Source: Clostridium akagii DSM 12554 (GTDB lineage Bacteria; Bacillota; Clostridia; Clostridiales; Clostridiaceae). Taken from it: a stretch of 50,136 nt of DNA. Location of the stretch: positions 1 through 50,136 of the forward strand of contig NZ_JMLK01000027.1 of NCBI RefSeq assembly GCF_000686725.1. Reading direction: 5' to 3'. Shown here in pieces: positions 36,897 through 45,407 of this stretch; position 1 is the first letter of the stretch, and the number at the start of each line of letters is the position of its first letter. Both the position numbers and the translations under genes were made by a program. The notes beneath the pieces were generated by a model, which ran no database searches, was not told the origin of the DNA, and was given only the letters and a program-made list of their open reading frames with translations.

Positions 36897-37976
36897 TTAT
36901 TCTGTCATCCTACTTTTTTCTTCCTTCTCTTCTTGCTCTTTTAGTTTATACTCATACAAAAGGTAAAGTTCTTCTATTTTAGTATTAAAATATTTGGGAA
37001 CTATTTTTACTTGTGTTATATTACCAAGTTTATTTAAATCATCAAAGAATTTTTTGATTCTGTTTTCTATTACTTCTATATTGCTAAATTTAACCTTTTC
37101 AATTATAGCATCACACTCATCATTAAAAATCCTAACTACTAATTTAACCATATCCTCAGTCATATCATCTGTTAATTGATTGTCTTCATTTATACTTCCA
37201 TTAACAATCCATTGTTTAAATTCTATGGCTTCTTTTGATTTAATCATATTTATTTGTTTTTCTCTTATATCTTGAAGCATTGTAGACCCTTTTTCAGAAT
37301 TTATTAAATTATACATAGGCTTATAAACTCCGTAACTCTGCTTTAAAATATCTTCATCTAAAGATATAATTTTAGATTTTAAGCTATCTACTGATCTTTT
37401 TACATTATTGTATTCCCCATTAAGTTCTTCAACTGATTTCGTTTTACTTTCAATTAAAGCATTATATTCATTTGTTTTTTGCTCAAGTTCATTTATCTTT
37501 TGTTCAATAAGATCTTCATATTCCCTCCTTTTGTTTTCGCTTAGCTCATCATATTCTGCTGTTTTTTCTTGAATTTCTTTTTCTTTTAGCGCAATCAGAT
37601 TCTCATATTCCTTATTTTTATTTTCACTTAATTCATCATATTCTATGGTTTTATCTTCAAGCTGTTTAGCTTTTATTTCAATTAAATTATCATATTCATT
37701 TGACTTCTGTTCATATTCTTTAGTTTGGTAGTCAGCTTCGTTACTGTATTCTGTATTTAGTTCTTCTATAGCTTTTGTTTTTGTTTTAATTAAGTTATCA
37801 TATCCTTCAAGCTCCACTTCACGTTCTTTAGTTTTAGCTATAATTTGACTCAATGCCATTTGTGTTGGAGTTAACCTTATATTTTTTAATCTTTTATTTT
37901 CCTCGATTAGTCTTTCAAACTCAATCTTATTTTGTTTTGTGTTTAAAACATCCTTAATAGACGTAAGTATTGCCAT
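36897..37976 (-). CDS. DUF4041 coiled-coil protein lacking the usual nuclease domain
   Basis: The 359 residues start with about 55 mixed residues. A coiled coil of repeated units follows (about 59-190), with phrases EYDELSENK and EYENLIALKEKE recurring every 29 residues. The C-terminal part (about 215-350) resembles DUF4041: YGVYKPMYN, MLQDIREKQINMIKSKEA, VVRIFNDECDAIIEKVKF, IRKSF-like IKKFFDDLNKLG and EELYLLYEYKLKEQEEKEE. In phage and bacterial relatives this domain is followed by a MUG113/T5orf172 GIY-YIG-like nuclease domain. Here the protein stops right after it. The ATG follows GGGAGGCTTTTCA. Function is unknown. Confidence 0.65.
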   Translation of the reverse strand: MAILTSIKDVLNTKQNKIEFERLIEENKRLKNIRLTPTQMALSQIIAKTKEREVELEGYDNLIKTKTKAIEELNTEYSNEADYQTKEYEQKSNEYDNLIEIKAKQLEDKTIEYDELSENKNKEYENLIALKEKEIQEKTAEYDELSENKRREYEDLIEQKINELEQKTNEYNALIESKTKSVEELNGEYNNVKRSVDSLKSKIISLDEDILKQSYGVYKPMYNLINSEKGSTMLQDIREKQINMIKSKEAIEFKQWIVNGSINEDNQLTDDMTEDMVKLVVRIFNDECDAIIEKVKFSNIEVIENRIKKFFDDLNKLGNITQVKIVPKYFNTKIEELYLLYEYKLKEQEEKEEKSRMTE

Positions 37977-38240
37977 TGAAAAGCCTCCCTTATTTCTTTA
38001 ATGATTTATATTATACCATAAAAAATTCATTCATAAATATGGTAATGTCGCCCATGGCTTTTCTGTAAACAAACAAAATATTGTATAAGAGGCAGGAGTT
38101 GTTTATTTATCATGTCAAAATTCGCATTTTTATGCTATATTATGGTATATTTTTCATATAAAATTATAATCTTATATGGATGTAAACAGAATATGAACAA
38201 TTTTGTTATGATTATAAAAATTATGGATGCACTCTGTTTT

Positions 38241-38299
38241 AATAACGAAAAAAACATTGCATTAGTACGTAGGACCGGTGCCTAGGTACTAATGCAATG
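38241..38299 (-). terminator. Terminator of the MIF-like gene
   Basis: CATTGCATTAGTAC (38255-38268) and its complement (38286-38299) form a 14-bp stem with an inner TAGG/CCTA. On the minus strand it is followed by TTTTTTT. The rest of 37977-38354 contains no supported gene. Confidence 0.85.
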
Positions 38300-38354
38300 C
38301 AATACTTCACTGATTTTCATTTAGGATATAACATAAAATATATTAGTGTAATTA

Positions 38355-38699
38355 TTAAACTACCCTGCCATTTGCTCCCCAATCTTTTATCTCATCAAAA
38401 ACTATATAAACATTATCTTTAGTTATAGACAATTCTTTATCAAGCAAGCTACATACCTTAGCCGTAATTATCTCCTTATATTTTCTCTCTGCTGTTCCAG
38501 ATATCTTTATTTCAATAAATGCAGCCTTATCTTTTTTATCCCCTCTAAAATATAGAGTATGGTCATCATTAAAACTTACCATTAGTTGTTGCTCACTTTT
38601 ACCTGGAAAATCGGCTATTATTTCACCTAGTTTGGATTTTATCGTTTCTTCACTATCCTCTGTTAACTTTACAGTTAATGTTAAATTTATATATGGCAT
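38355..38699 (-). CDS. MIF/phenylpyruvate tautomerase superfamily protein
   Basis: The 114 residues match the macrophage-migration-inhibitory-factor fold. They start MPYINLTLTVKL with the Pro that becomes N-terminal, then LGEIIADFPGKSEQQLMVSF and HTLYFRGDKKDKAAFIEIKI, ending DNVYIVFDEIKDWGANGRVV. Family members are trimeric tautomerases acting on phenylpyruvate-like keto acids. The start follows AAGGGGGAATAAAT. It is a single gene with its own terminator. The natural substrate in bacteria is mostly unknown. Confidence 0.85.
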   Translation of the reverse strand: MPYINLTLTVKLTEDSEETIKSKLGEIIADFPGKSEQQLMVSFNDDHTLYFRGDKKDKAAFIEIKISGTAERKYKEIITAKVCSLLDKELSITKDNVYIVFDEIKDWGANGRVV

Positions 38700-38887
38700 A
38701 TTTATTCCCCCTTGTATATTCTAAAATTCACTCTAGTAATTATTATAGACAAATTCATGTTAGTTGTAAAATCATATTAATTTAATGAAACATTTATGAT
38801 TTTCATTGTATTTTTCTATAATTGTGCAACAATGGAATAGTACTTAATTTTTGTATAATAAACATAATGATAAACAGGGGTGACAAC

Positions 38888-40489
38888 ATGAAGAAACTAT
38901 ATAATACTAATCGTTTTAAATTACCTGGTGATTACCGTAAAGATTTTTATAAAGAAATATTGACAAATAATACAGTGCATTTAAGAATAACCTTTGTTAT
39001 ATTGTTTATAGTAAACATTATATTTGTTTGCCTAGATATTAAAGTCTTCAAATCATTATATAAAAATAAAATTGGATATCGAAATGTTTTGTATGCTAAC
39101 ATGCTAATTTTGTTTATTTCCCCTTTATATGTAACCTTAATTACTGTAATAAATAAAAAATTCCATCTACTAGTCAACAGGTTTATTGTTCTATTTATTA
39201 TGACTTGGAGTACTTTTCTTTCCATTAATGCTCAACTTACTAATGGCCAAGTTTCAGCCTATATTTTGGGCATATTTTGTATATCCTCGATTATAATAAT
39301 AAATCCATTCGAGAGTCTATTTTTATTTTTATTACAGTATGTGCTTTTTGTAATTGGAATTTTAAATGTAGATATTGATTGGGGTGCTAAAGTAAGTAAT
39401 TTAGTTAGTGCATCCCTTTTGACAATATTAGCTTTAGCCCTAGCCAATATAAATTATGCCTACCACTTTAACAATTTCAAAAACAAAAAATTATTATCAG
39501 CAAAAAACGAAGAAATTAATAATCTTTACATTAAAACAGAAGATACTTTGAAAAAGCGAACAGAGCAATTTAAAGAAGCTAATGCACTTTTAATAAAAGA
39601 AATGAATGAAAAACATGAAATGGAACTTCAAATTGTTAAAACTAAACTATTAATTGAAGAAAAGCAAAAATTATTAAATGAAAAAATTGAATACGAAAAA
39701 CTTAGGACAGACTTTTTCGCCAATATATCCCATGAACTTAGAACACCTCTCACTGTTATTTTTTCCGCAGAACAAATGCTTGATTTAATTATTAAGAAAC
39801 CAAACATAGAATCTAATATAGATGATATTAGCAAATACATACATATCATTAAACAAAACTGCTATAGACTCATACGATTAATTGGAAATTTAATTGATAT
39901 TACAAAAATGGATTCTTCTTACTTTGAATTAACCTTGAAAGATACGAATATTGTTAAAATAGTTGAAGATATAACATTATCTGTAGCAGATTTCATTGAA
40001 GGCAAAGATATAGGTCTTGTGTTTGATACTGAAATAGAAGAAAAAGTAATAGCAATTGATGAAATTAAGATGGAGAGAGTTATTTTAAATTTGCTTTCAA
40101 ACTCAGTAAAATTTACTCCTCCTGGTGGAAATATTTATGTTAATATCTATGATAGAAATGAAAAAATAGTTATATGTGTTAAAGATACTGGAATTGGAAT
40201 TCCCAGTGATAGGCATGAAACAATTTTTGATAGATTTGTTCAAGTTGATAAATCCCTGTCAAGAAATAGAGAAGGTAGTGGCATCGGACTATCTATTGTG
40301 AGTTCTATCATCAAAATGCATAAAGGTGCAGTTCGCCTCAAGAGCCAAGAAGGTATTGGAAGCGAATTCATTATCGAATTACCAGTGGAAAATCTAGTTC
40401 CTGATTTAAAATTTGATAAAACCATTGAATTGAGCAGCACTATTAATACGGAGATGATTAATATAGAATTTTCAGATATTTACTCATAA
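38888..40489 (+). CDS. Membrane sensor histidine kinase (orphan)
   Basis: The 533 residues have six or more hydrophobic helices at about 30-200, a coiled coil at about 205-270 (EEINNLYIKTEDTLKKRTEQ), and a cytoplasmic kinase. The H-box is FFANISHELRTPLTVIFSAE with the phosphorylated His. The N-box is ILNLLSNSVKFTPPGG, G1 is CVKDTGIGIPSD, F is IFDRFVQVD, and G2 is GSGIGLSIVSSII. The start is ATG 38888 behind AGGGGTGACAAC; an upstream in-frame ATG lacks a site. No response regulator gene lies nearby, so its partner and signal are unknown. Confidence 0.92.
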   Translation: MKKLYNTNRFKLPGDYRKDFYKEILTNNTVHLRITFVILFIVNIIFVCLDIKVFKSLYKNKIGYRNVLYANMLILFISPLYVTLITVINKKFHLLVNRFIVLFIMTWSTFLSINAQLTNGQVSAYILGIFCISSIIIINPFESLFLFLLQYVLFVIGILNVDIDWGAKVSNLVSASLLTILALALANINYAYHFNNFKNKKLLSAKNEEINNLYIKTEDTLKKRTEQFKEANALLIKEMNEKHEMELQIVKTKLLIEEKQKLLNEKIEYEKLRTDFFANISHELRTPLTVIFSAEQMLDLIIKKPNIESNIDDISKYIHIIKQNCYRLIRLIGNLIDITKMDSSYFELTLKDTNIVKIVEDITLSVADFIEGKDIGLVFDTEIEEKVIAIDEIKMERVILNLLSNSVKFTPPGGNIYVNIYDRNEKIVICVKDTGIGIPSDRHETIFDRFVQVDKSLSRNREGSGIGLSIVSSIIKMHKGAVRLKSQEGIGSEFIIELPVENLVPDLKFDKTIELSSTINTEMINIEFSDIYS

Positions 40490-40598
40490 TATTGTTCTTC
40501 AGTTGATAAATATTATTTATTAGTATCTATTATTGTTAAATAGCTGTATAATTTATTTATTAAAACAAGCACAATATTAGAGAAAGAAGATGTTAATT

Positions 40599-41534
40599 AT
40601 GAAAGCTGTTGTTATTGAACAATATGGTGGGAAAGATGAATTAAAGTTAAAAGAACTGGATATACCAAAAATTCGTGAAGATCAAGTTTTGATTGAAATG
40701 CATGCAACTTCTATTAATCCAGTAGATTGGAAAATTCGTGAGGGGTATTTAAAAGATGCTATTCCCTTTGAATTTCCAGTTATATTAGGATGGGATGCTG
40801 CTGGAGTTATAGCTAAAAAAGGAAATAAAATAGAAAATTTTAATGTAGGAGATAGAGTATTTGCAAGACCAGAAACCAGTGCAAATGGGACCTATGCAGA
40901 ATATATTGCTACTGAAGAAACCCTATTAGCTAAAATACCCGATAATATAAGTTTTGAAGAAGCAGCTTCAATACCTCTAGCAACTTTAACAGCATGGCAG
41001 TGCCTTGTTGATATAGGAAGTTTAATAAATGGAGAAAAAGTTTTAATCCATGCTGGAGCTGGTGGTGTTGGTAGTATGGCAATTCAGCTTGCAAAAAGCT
41101 TAGGAGCTTTTGTAGCTACAACTGGGAGTGAGAAAAATGAAAAGTTTTTAAAAGATTTAGGTGCAGATTTAGTAATCAATTATGAAAAACAAGCTTTTGA
41201 AAAAGAACTTAAGAACTATGATTTAGTATTTGATACTCTAGGAGGAGACATTCAAAATAAAAGCTATATGGTATTAAAAGAAGGTGGCAAATTGGTTACC
41301 ATTGTAAACCAACCCGATGAAAAAATTGCTAGTAAATACGGGGTTAAAGCAAGTTTTCATATGCTTATACCTAATGGATCACAACTTATAGAAATAGCTA
41401 AGCTCCTGAAAAATGGCAAGTTAAAACCTATTGTTGGACAGGTTTTTGAATTTAGTGAGAAAGGCCTTCAAGATGCACATGCCTTAAGCGAGACACATCA
41501 TACAAAAGGAAAAATAGTTATTAAAATCAAATAA
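40599..41534 (+). CDS. NADP-dependent oxidoreductase, quinone reductase-like (zinc-less MDR)
   Basis: The 311 residues belong to the medium-chain dehydrogenase/reductase superfamily: KAVVIEQYGGKDELKLKELD at the start, NPVDWKIREGYLK, VILGWDAAGVIAKKGNKIE, and the cofactor loop VLIHAGAGGVGSMAIQLAKS (A-x-x-G-V-G). The zinc-binding Cys/His are absent, so it is of the quinone oxidoreductase type that reduces quinones or enones with NADPH. The ATG at 40599 sits 8 nt after AGAAGA; an ATG three codons earlier is too close. A clear terminator follows. Confidence 0.88.
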   Translation: MKAVVIEQYGGKDELKLKELDIPKIREDQVLIEMHATSINPVDWKIREGYLKDAIPFEFPVILGWDAAGVIAKKGNKIENFNVGDRVFARPETSANGTYAEYIATEETLLAKIPDNISFEEAASIPLATLTAWQCLVDIGSLINGEKVLIHAGAGGVGSMAIQLAKSLGAFVATTGSEKNEKFLKDLGADLVINYEKQAFEKELKNYDLVFDTLGGDIQNKSYMVLKEGGKLVTIVNQPDEKIASKYGVKASFHMLIPNGSQLIEIAKLLKNGKLKPIVGQVFEFSEKGLQDAHALSETHHTKGKIVIKIK

Positions 41535-41547
41535 TCTGTTTTGCAAA

Positions 41548-41582
41548 GGGAGCTGAAATAAATTCAGCTCCCAAGTTTTTAT
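41548..41582 (+). terminator. Terminator after the oxidoreductase gene
   Basis: GGGAGCTGAA and TTCAGCTCCC form a 10-bp stem with a TAAA loop, followed by AAGTTTTTATT. Confidence 0.88.
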
Positions 41583-41609
41583 TACTTGGATTATAACACA
41601 CATGAAATT

Positions 41610-42572
41610 TTATCTGCCTTGAAATAGATTTATTTTGTTATTTATAATTTTACCATTATCTATAATAATAGCATTTTTTAGAATATCTATTTCGTTTTGC
41701 TTGTTCTCAATAATATAATCTAAGTATTTACACACTTCACTACTTATAGATTTTGATGCTGATTTATAAAATAATGATGGTGTATGATCCACAACATAGT
41801 GTAAAACACCATTCACAAAATATGTTGGATTATCTATGGAAGTTATCTTGCTTGTTTCTATTCCACTATTTGAATCACAACTAATGTCTATAATCATTGA
41901 ATCCCTTTTCATTCTTTTCAAATCTTCCTTGTAAATGATATGATCTTCACGGCTTGTATCCCATATAATTGCATTAACTAATACGTCATAGTTACTAATT
42001 TCTTTAGCGAAAAGTTTTTCAGTTCTTCGATTGTATATAGTAACGTCAGCTCCTAATTCAGTAAGCATCATACATGCCCCTAATGCAGCATTACCTCTTC
42101 CTAATATAGCTACCTTTGTGTCTTCAGGTAATTTACCATATAAAAGAAATGCATGATAGATAGCTGCTTTTCCTGCCAATTCGTTATTTTTCCAGAAAAC
42201 ATGTCTGCCTTCTTCAAACATATCTTCCCAAGCTATTCCGGTAAGCTTGTTATTTATAAATTTATCTGTTATATCTCTATTTTGTACTGCATGTATCCAA
42301 CCAAATACAATTTGACCATCAATTAACCCATCTATATAATCAGAATCTCCAGCTTTAGCATCACAAATAATATCTTTTTTCAATATTTCTTCTCTTTCCT
42401 CAATGTTAGCCCCTTCTTTTATGAACTCCTCATCCTTTATTCCTAAGATTGAACCATATCCCTTTTCAAAATAGAGATTTTCCTTGTTTTTTATATTCTT
42501 AATATCTTCCAGTAATAAAGCTCTCCTCTTTTCATTTTCCTTATAGTTTATTGGAAATCCAACACTTTTCAT
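41610..42572 (-). CDS. ceo: N5-(carboxyethyl)ornithine synthase
   Basis: This enzyme reductively couples pyruvate to ornithine (or lysine) with NADPH to give carboxyethyl amino acids. It belongs to the alanine dehydrogenase/lysine-forming saccharopine dehydrogenase superfamily. The 320 residues begin MKSVGFPINYKENEKRRALL, the same N terminus as the lactococcal enzyme. The cofactor loop is VAILGRGNAALGACMML followed by GADVTIYNRRTEKL, where the Arg pair suits NADPH. Later come IIDISCDSNSGIETSK and FVNGVLHYVVDHTPSLFY. The length agrees with the family (about 313). It is a single gene. Confidence 0.85.
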   Translation of the reverse strand: MKSVGFPINYKENEKRRALLLEDIKNIKNKENLYFEKGYGSILGIKDEEFIKEGANIEEREEILKKDIICDAKAGDSDYIDGLIDGQIVFGWIHAVQNRDITDKFINNKLTGIAWEDMFEEGRHVFWKNNELAGKAAIYHAFLLYGKLPEDTKVAILGRGNAALGACMMLTELGADVTIYNRRTEKLFAKEISNYDVLVNAIIWDTSREDHIIYKEDLKRMKRDSMIIDISCDSNSGIETSKITSIDNPTYFVNGVLHYVVDHTPSLFYKSASKSISSEVCKYLDYIIENKQNEIDILKNAIIIDNGKIINNKINLFQGR

Positions 42573-42949
42573 AATAGAATCACTCCTTAATTAATATTAT
42601 ATACTACATCATTTGCTGTTTCAAAATAAGTTCCTAATATTGCGAATATTCCGAATTCACATTTTTTAAATGTTTTTTTATATCATCTTATAAATTCTAT
42701 GTAAACCCATAGCTATTATATATTATACCACTGTATCGAAGTTATTTTCTGTATTTATAATTAGTCAGCTAAAAAATGCAAGATAAAATTACGAGCGGAG
42801 TAAACTCTTTATTTAATTTAGCCGTTGCTACCCCTTACTTAGTAATTGTATTCCCAAAGTTTAATTAAAATATTCTTCTTAATTCTTATTAGAATCACAG
42901 CAAAACAATTTTTGTCATATATTACATATACCTATTTTCGTTTAGATAT
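42573..42949. other. Intergenic region, nothing supported
   Basis: AT-rich upstream region of the carboxyethylornithine synthase gene. No reading frame with a ribosome site is seen. Confidence 0.4.
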
Positions 42950-42985
42950 AAAGGACACCCTTTTTAAAGGGCATCCTCCTTTTTA
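42950..42985 (-). terminator. Hairpin after the spo0E-like gene
   Basis: GGATGCCCTTT and AAAGGGTGTCC arms with a G-T pair. The T-run on the minus strand is short (TTT), so termination may be weak. Confidence 0.55.
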
Positions 42986-42998
42986 GTAATACAATAAA

Positions 42999-43166
42999 TT
43001 AGATTTTTCTACATGTTAGCTTATTGTATTCATTCAGTAGTCCATCTAATTTCTGACTTAAGGCTACTAATTCTGGATCAGTTAATAAAGCTTTGTTATC
43101 CATTAACCCATGCATCAGTTGTCTTATTTCTTCAATTTTTAGGACTATTTCATCCATCCTTGTCAT
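42999..43166 (-). CDS. Spo0E-like aspartyl-phosphate phosphatase
   Basis: Spo0E-family proteins dephosphorylate Spo0A~P and so delay sporulation. The 55-residue helical hairpin reads MTRMDEIVLKIEEIRQLMHG, then DPELVALSQKLDGLLNEYNK. The family motif S-x-x-L-D-x-L-x-x-x-Y is exact (SQKLDGLLNEY). The ATG is preceded by an excellent AAGGAGGGATATT. The gene stands alone between ceo and the beta-repeat gene. A role in controlling entry into sporulation follows from the family and is not shown here. Confidence 0.85.
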   Translation of the reverse strand: MTRMDEIVLKIEEIRQLMHGLMDNKALLTDPELVALSQKLDGLLNEYNKLTCRKI

Positions 43167-43376
43167 AATATCCCTCCTTTCACTAAAAACATTAGCAAAA
43201 TTCGGCTACATTTACTATATTTTATATTAACATCACAAATAATAACTAATTATTATAATAATAAAAAACTGTGGAGAAATATATATTCTTATAATTGTAA
43301 TATTCACTAATATATTTCATACAATATATATATAGTATGAATGTATGATAGACCCATTTTTATATGTATTGTTGTG

Positions 43377-43409
43377 AAAAGAAAGTCCAAAATTTTCTTT
43401 TGGACTTTC
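43377..43409 (-). terminator. Terminator of the beta-repeat gene
   Basis: GAAAGTCCAAAA and TTTTGGACTTTC form a 12-bp stem with a 5-nt loop, followed on the minus strand by TTTTCAC. Between 43167 and 43376 nothing else is seen. Confidence 0.75.
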
Positions 43410-43476
43410 CCCTTTGAGCATATTTAATAATTATTGGCACCTACTTGTACTGATTAAGATTGTTGGTTTTATATTT

Positions 43477-43830
43477 TTAGAAAAATCCACCATATCCCCA
43501 ATTATTATATCCGTATCCGTATCCATATCCAAATCCACCAAACGCGGCTCCTAATAATAGTCCCGCTGCAAGCAATCCAAGCCAAGAGCTATGAACACGA
43601 CCAAGTCTGTTCCCATTCATATTATATACATTCCACCCGTTAAAATATCCTACTTGAATTCCTGCATTGTTATAAATATAGCCATTTGATACATACCCTA
43701 TTGGATTATAATTGGAATCATATATCAGTGAATTGTTAACATATCCAATAATTCTATTACTTCTATCGTAAACAGTATTTCCTTGTAAATGACCAGCAAC
43801 TCTTTCATTTTGGTCATATATTTTCTCCAT
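43477..43830 (-). CDS. Beta-repeat (4-fold beta-flower-like) protein with Gly/Tyr-rich tail
   Basis: The 117 residues contain four or five repeats of about 16 residues with the pattern x-V-Y-D-x-x-x-x-x-I-G-Y-V-x-x: NTVYDRSNRIIGYVNNSLIY, DSNYNPIGYVSNGYIYN, NAGIQVGYFNGWNVY, and NMNGNRLGRVHSSW. A hydrophobic segment follows (LGLLAAGLLLGAAFGGFG, about 83-100), then a Gly-Tyr-Asn tail. This resembles Pfam's 4-fold beta flower family, found in envelope and spore-related settings. The role is unknown. The ATG follows GAGGGTGAGAATCA. Confidence 0.7.
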   Translation of the reverse strand: MEKIYDQNERVAGHLQGNTVYDRSNRIIGYVNNSLIYDSNYNPIGYVSNGYIYNNAGIQVGYFNGWNVYNMNGNRLGRVHSSWLGLLAAGLLLGAAFGGFGYGYGYGYNNWGYGGFF

Positions 43831-43956
43831 TGATTCTCACCCTCTCATATAATAGTTAATTAAATGTGAAAATAAATCGCAATATATTATATGAACATCC
43901 AAGGATTATTGCCACAAATAACCATAAAAATCACCAATTCAGCAATGTTTTTTATG

Positions 43957-44008
43957 CAAAAAAAACACCTGTAGAGGAGACCTTTTTGTTTTGTCTGCTC
44001 TACAGGGT
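43957..44008 (-). terminator. Terminator of the Ser-rich protein gene
   Basis: ACCTGTAGAG and CTCTACAGGGT arms, with extra pairs GAGAC/GTCTG inside, are followed on the minus strand by TTTTTTTT. Confidence 0.8.
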
Positions 44009-44056
44009 ACATTTTATATCTTAATTATCCATACTATAATAATTGGCTAATTATTT

Positions 44057-44572
44057 TTACTCACATGGATATAAATAATTGGCTATGACACGAACATTTA
44101 ATTCACAAGGATCGAATGCATCGTCGTCTGGAACTACAAACGTTATTGTACGTTCAATAGTACCACACTCTCCATTTTCTTTGTATAAAATTGTAGTAAA
44201 AGCTTTAAAAGCAAGTATTTTGTCATATTTTCCATATATAATACATGCTACAGCTACTTTTTTGTCATAGCATACATTGTTTACTTTTATTTTTACAGTT
44301 AATAATCTGCCTCCATGTTTTTCAATATTTATTGGATCTGCTTTAATAGTATGGCATAAATCACATGGACCACATGAATCACATGTGCCACTTGGATCAC
44401 TTGGATCACTTGAAACACTTATTTCACTCGAAACACTCAAATCATTTGAAGCACTTGTTTCACTTAAAATACTTAAATTACTTAAATTACTTGACTCGCT
44501 TGAAGCACTTGATGCACTTGAATCAAAATGAGTGTGTTTATCCTTTTTATGGTGCCTATAATGTTCACCCAT
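44057..44572 (-). CDS. Ser-rich low-complexity protein with Cys-containing C-terminal domain
   Basis: The 171 residues begin MGEHYRHHKKDKHTHF, a His/Lys-rich head. A stretch rich in Ser with Ala, Leu and Glu follows (about 17-60). It is encoded by degenerate 9-bp repeats at 44385-44525. Next come CDSCGPCDLCHT and a domain of about 95 residues with alternating hydrophobic strands (KHGGRLLTVKIKVNNVCYDK, VAVACIIYGKY, RTITFVVPDDD) and four Cys. I do not recognise the family. The composition resembles spore-coat or exosporium proteins, but nothing here proves that. A good GGAG site precedes the start. Confidence 0.65.
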   Translation of the reverse strand: MGEHYRHHKKDKHTHFDSSASSASSESSNLSNLSILSETSASNDLSVSSEISVSSDPSDPSGTCDSCGPCDLCHTIKADPINIEKHGGRLLTVKIKVNNVCYDKKVAVACIIYGKYDKILAFKAFTTILYKENGECGTIERTITFVVPDDDAFDPCELNVRVIANYLYPCE

Positions 44573-44858
44573 CTAATAAAACTCCTTATTTTTATAGTTA
44601 CATATATCACTACAATATATGTTTAAAATAAGTTATATAAATTGATATATGTTCTTATAAATAAGATTACTATCTAAGAATATCTTTGTTATAGCCTTAC
44701 AATTATTTTCATTAATGGGCTTATATATTATATATTAATATATTCCATGATACGTATTTATGTGAATACATACTATTAATTTTATATGCTACAAACACAA
44801 CTCTGATTTATATCTTCTTGTGTTCTTAATTTCATATATCTCCAGTGAAATATATTTG

Positions 44859-45275
44859 CTACTCTTTGGGCATTTTACTCATATCCATATACAACACATT
44901 CCATCGGTGACCATCCAAATCAGCAAAACCACATCCATACATCCAGCTATTATTGTCTCCAGCCTCAGCATATATTGTACCACCTGCATTTACTACCTTT
45001 TTTGCCATTTCATCTACTTCTTCTTTAGTCTCTGCATCAATAGAAAATAACACCTCTGTACCATGCCTAGTATCCAAAATTTTATTTCCTGTAAAATTTT
45101 GAAAAGCAGCTTCTGTGAAAAGCATCACGATAACATTTTTATCTCCGATGACCAGGCAAGCCCCTTCATCTTTATTGACATACCTATCATCAAAAGAAAA
45201 TCCAAGTTTGCTAAAAAACTTTTTTGATTTTTCTAAGTCTTTTACCGGTAAATTAATCCAAAGTTCCTTTGTCAT
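44859..45275 (-). CDS. VOC family protein (glyoxalase-like)
   Basis: The 138 residues start TKELWINLPVKDLEKSKKFF, the beta strand, linker and helix of a VOC module. They continue with CLVIGDKNVIVMLFTEAAF and the second module (VLFSIDAETKEEVDEMAKKV, then GGTIYAEAGD). The closing WMYGCGFADLDGHRWNVLYM is the D-x-x-G-x-x-W motif near the C terminus. This subgroup (with the FFSKLGF start) is often annotated as glyoxalase/bleomycin resistance or extradiol dioxygenase without known substrate. The ATG follows GAGGCGATAGTT. It is a single gene. Confidence 0.87.
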   Translation of the reverse strand: MTKELWINLPVKDLEKSKKFFSKLGFSFDDRYVNKDEGACLVIGDKNVIVMLFTEAAFQNFTGNKILDTRHGTEVLFSIDAETKEEVDEMAKKVVNAGGTIYAEAGDNNSWMYGCGFADLDGHRWNVLYMDMSKMPKE

Positions 45276-45407
45276 AACTATCGCCTCTTTTTAGTTGAGT
45301 ATTTTATTACTAGTATACTCTAAATGAATATACTACGCATGGATAATTTTTATGCACCAATACTCGTCAAATGGATATCTCATCATAATATATTTTATCA
45401 ATATTCT

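Noticed and set aside
38113-38286. A plus-strand open frame of 57 codons starting MSKFAFLCYIMVYF.
   Set aside because: It has no ribosome site and runs into the terminator hairpin of the opposite gene.
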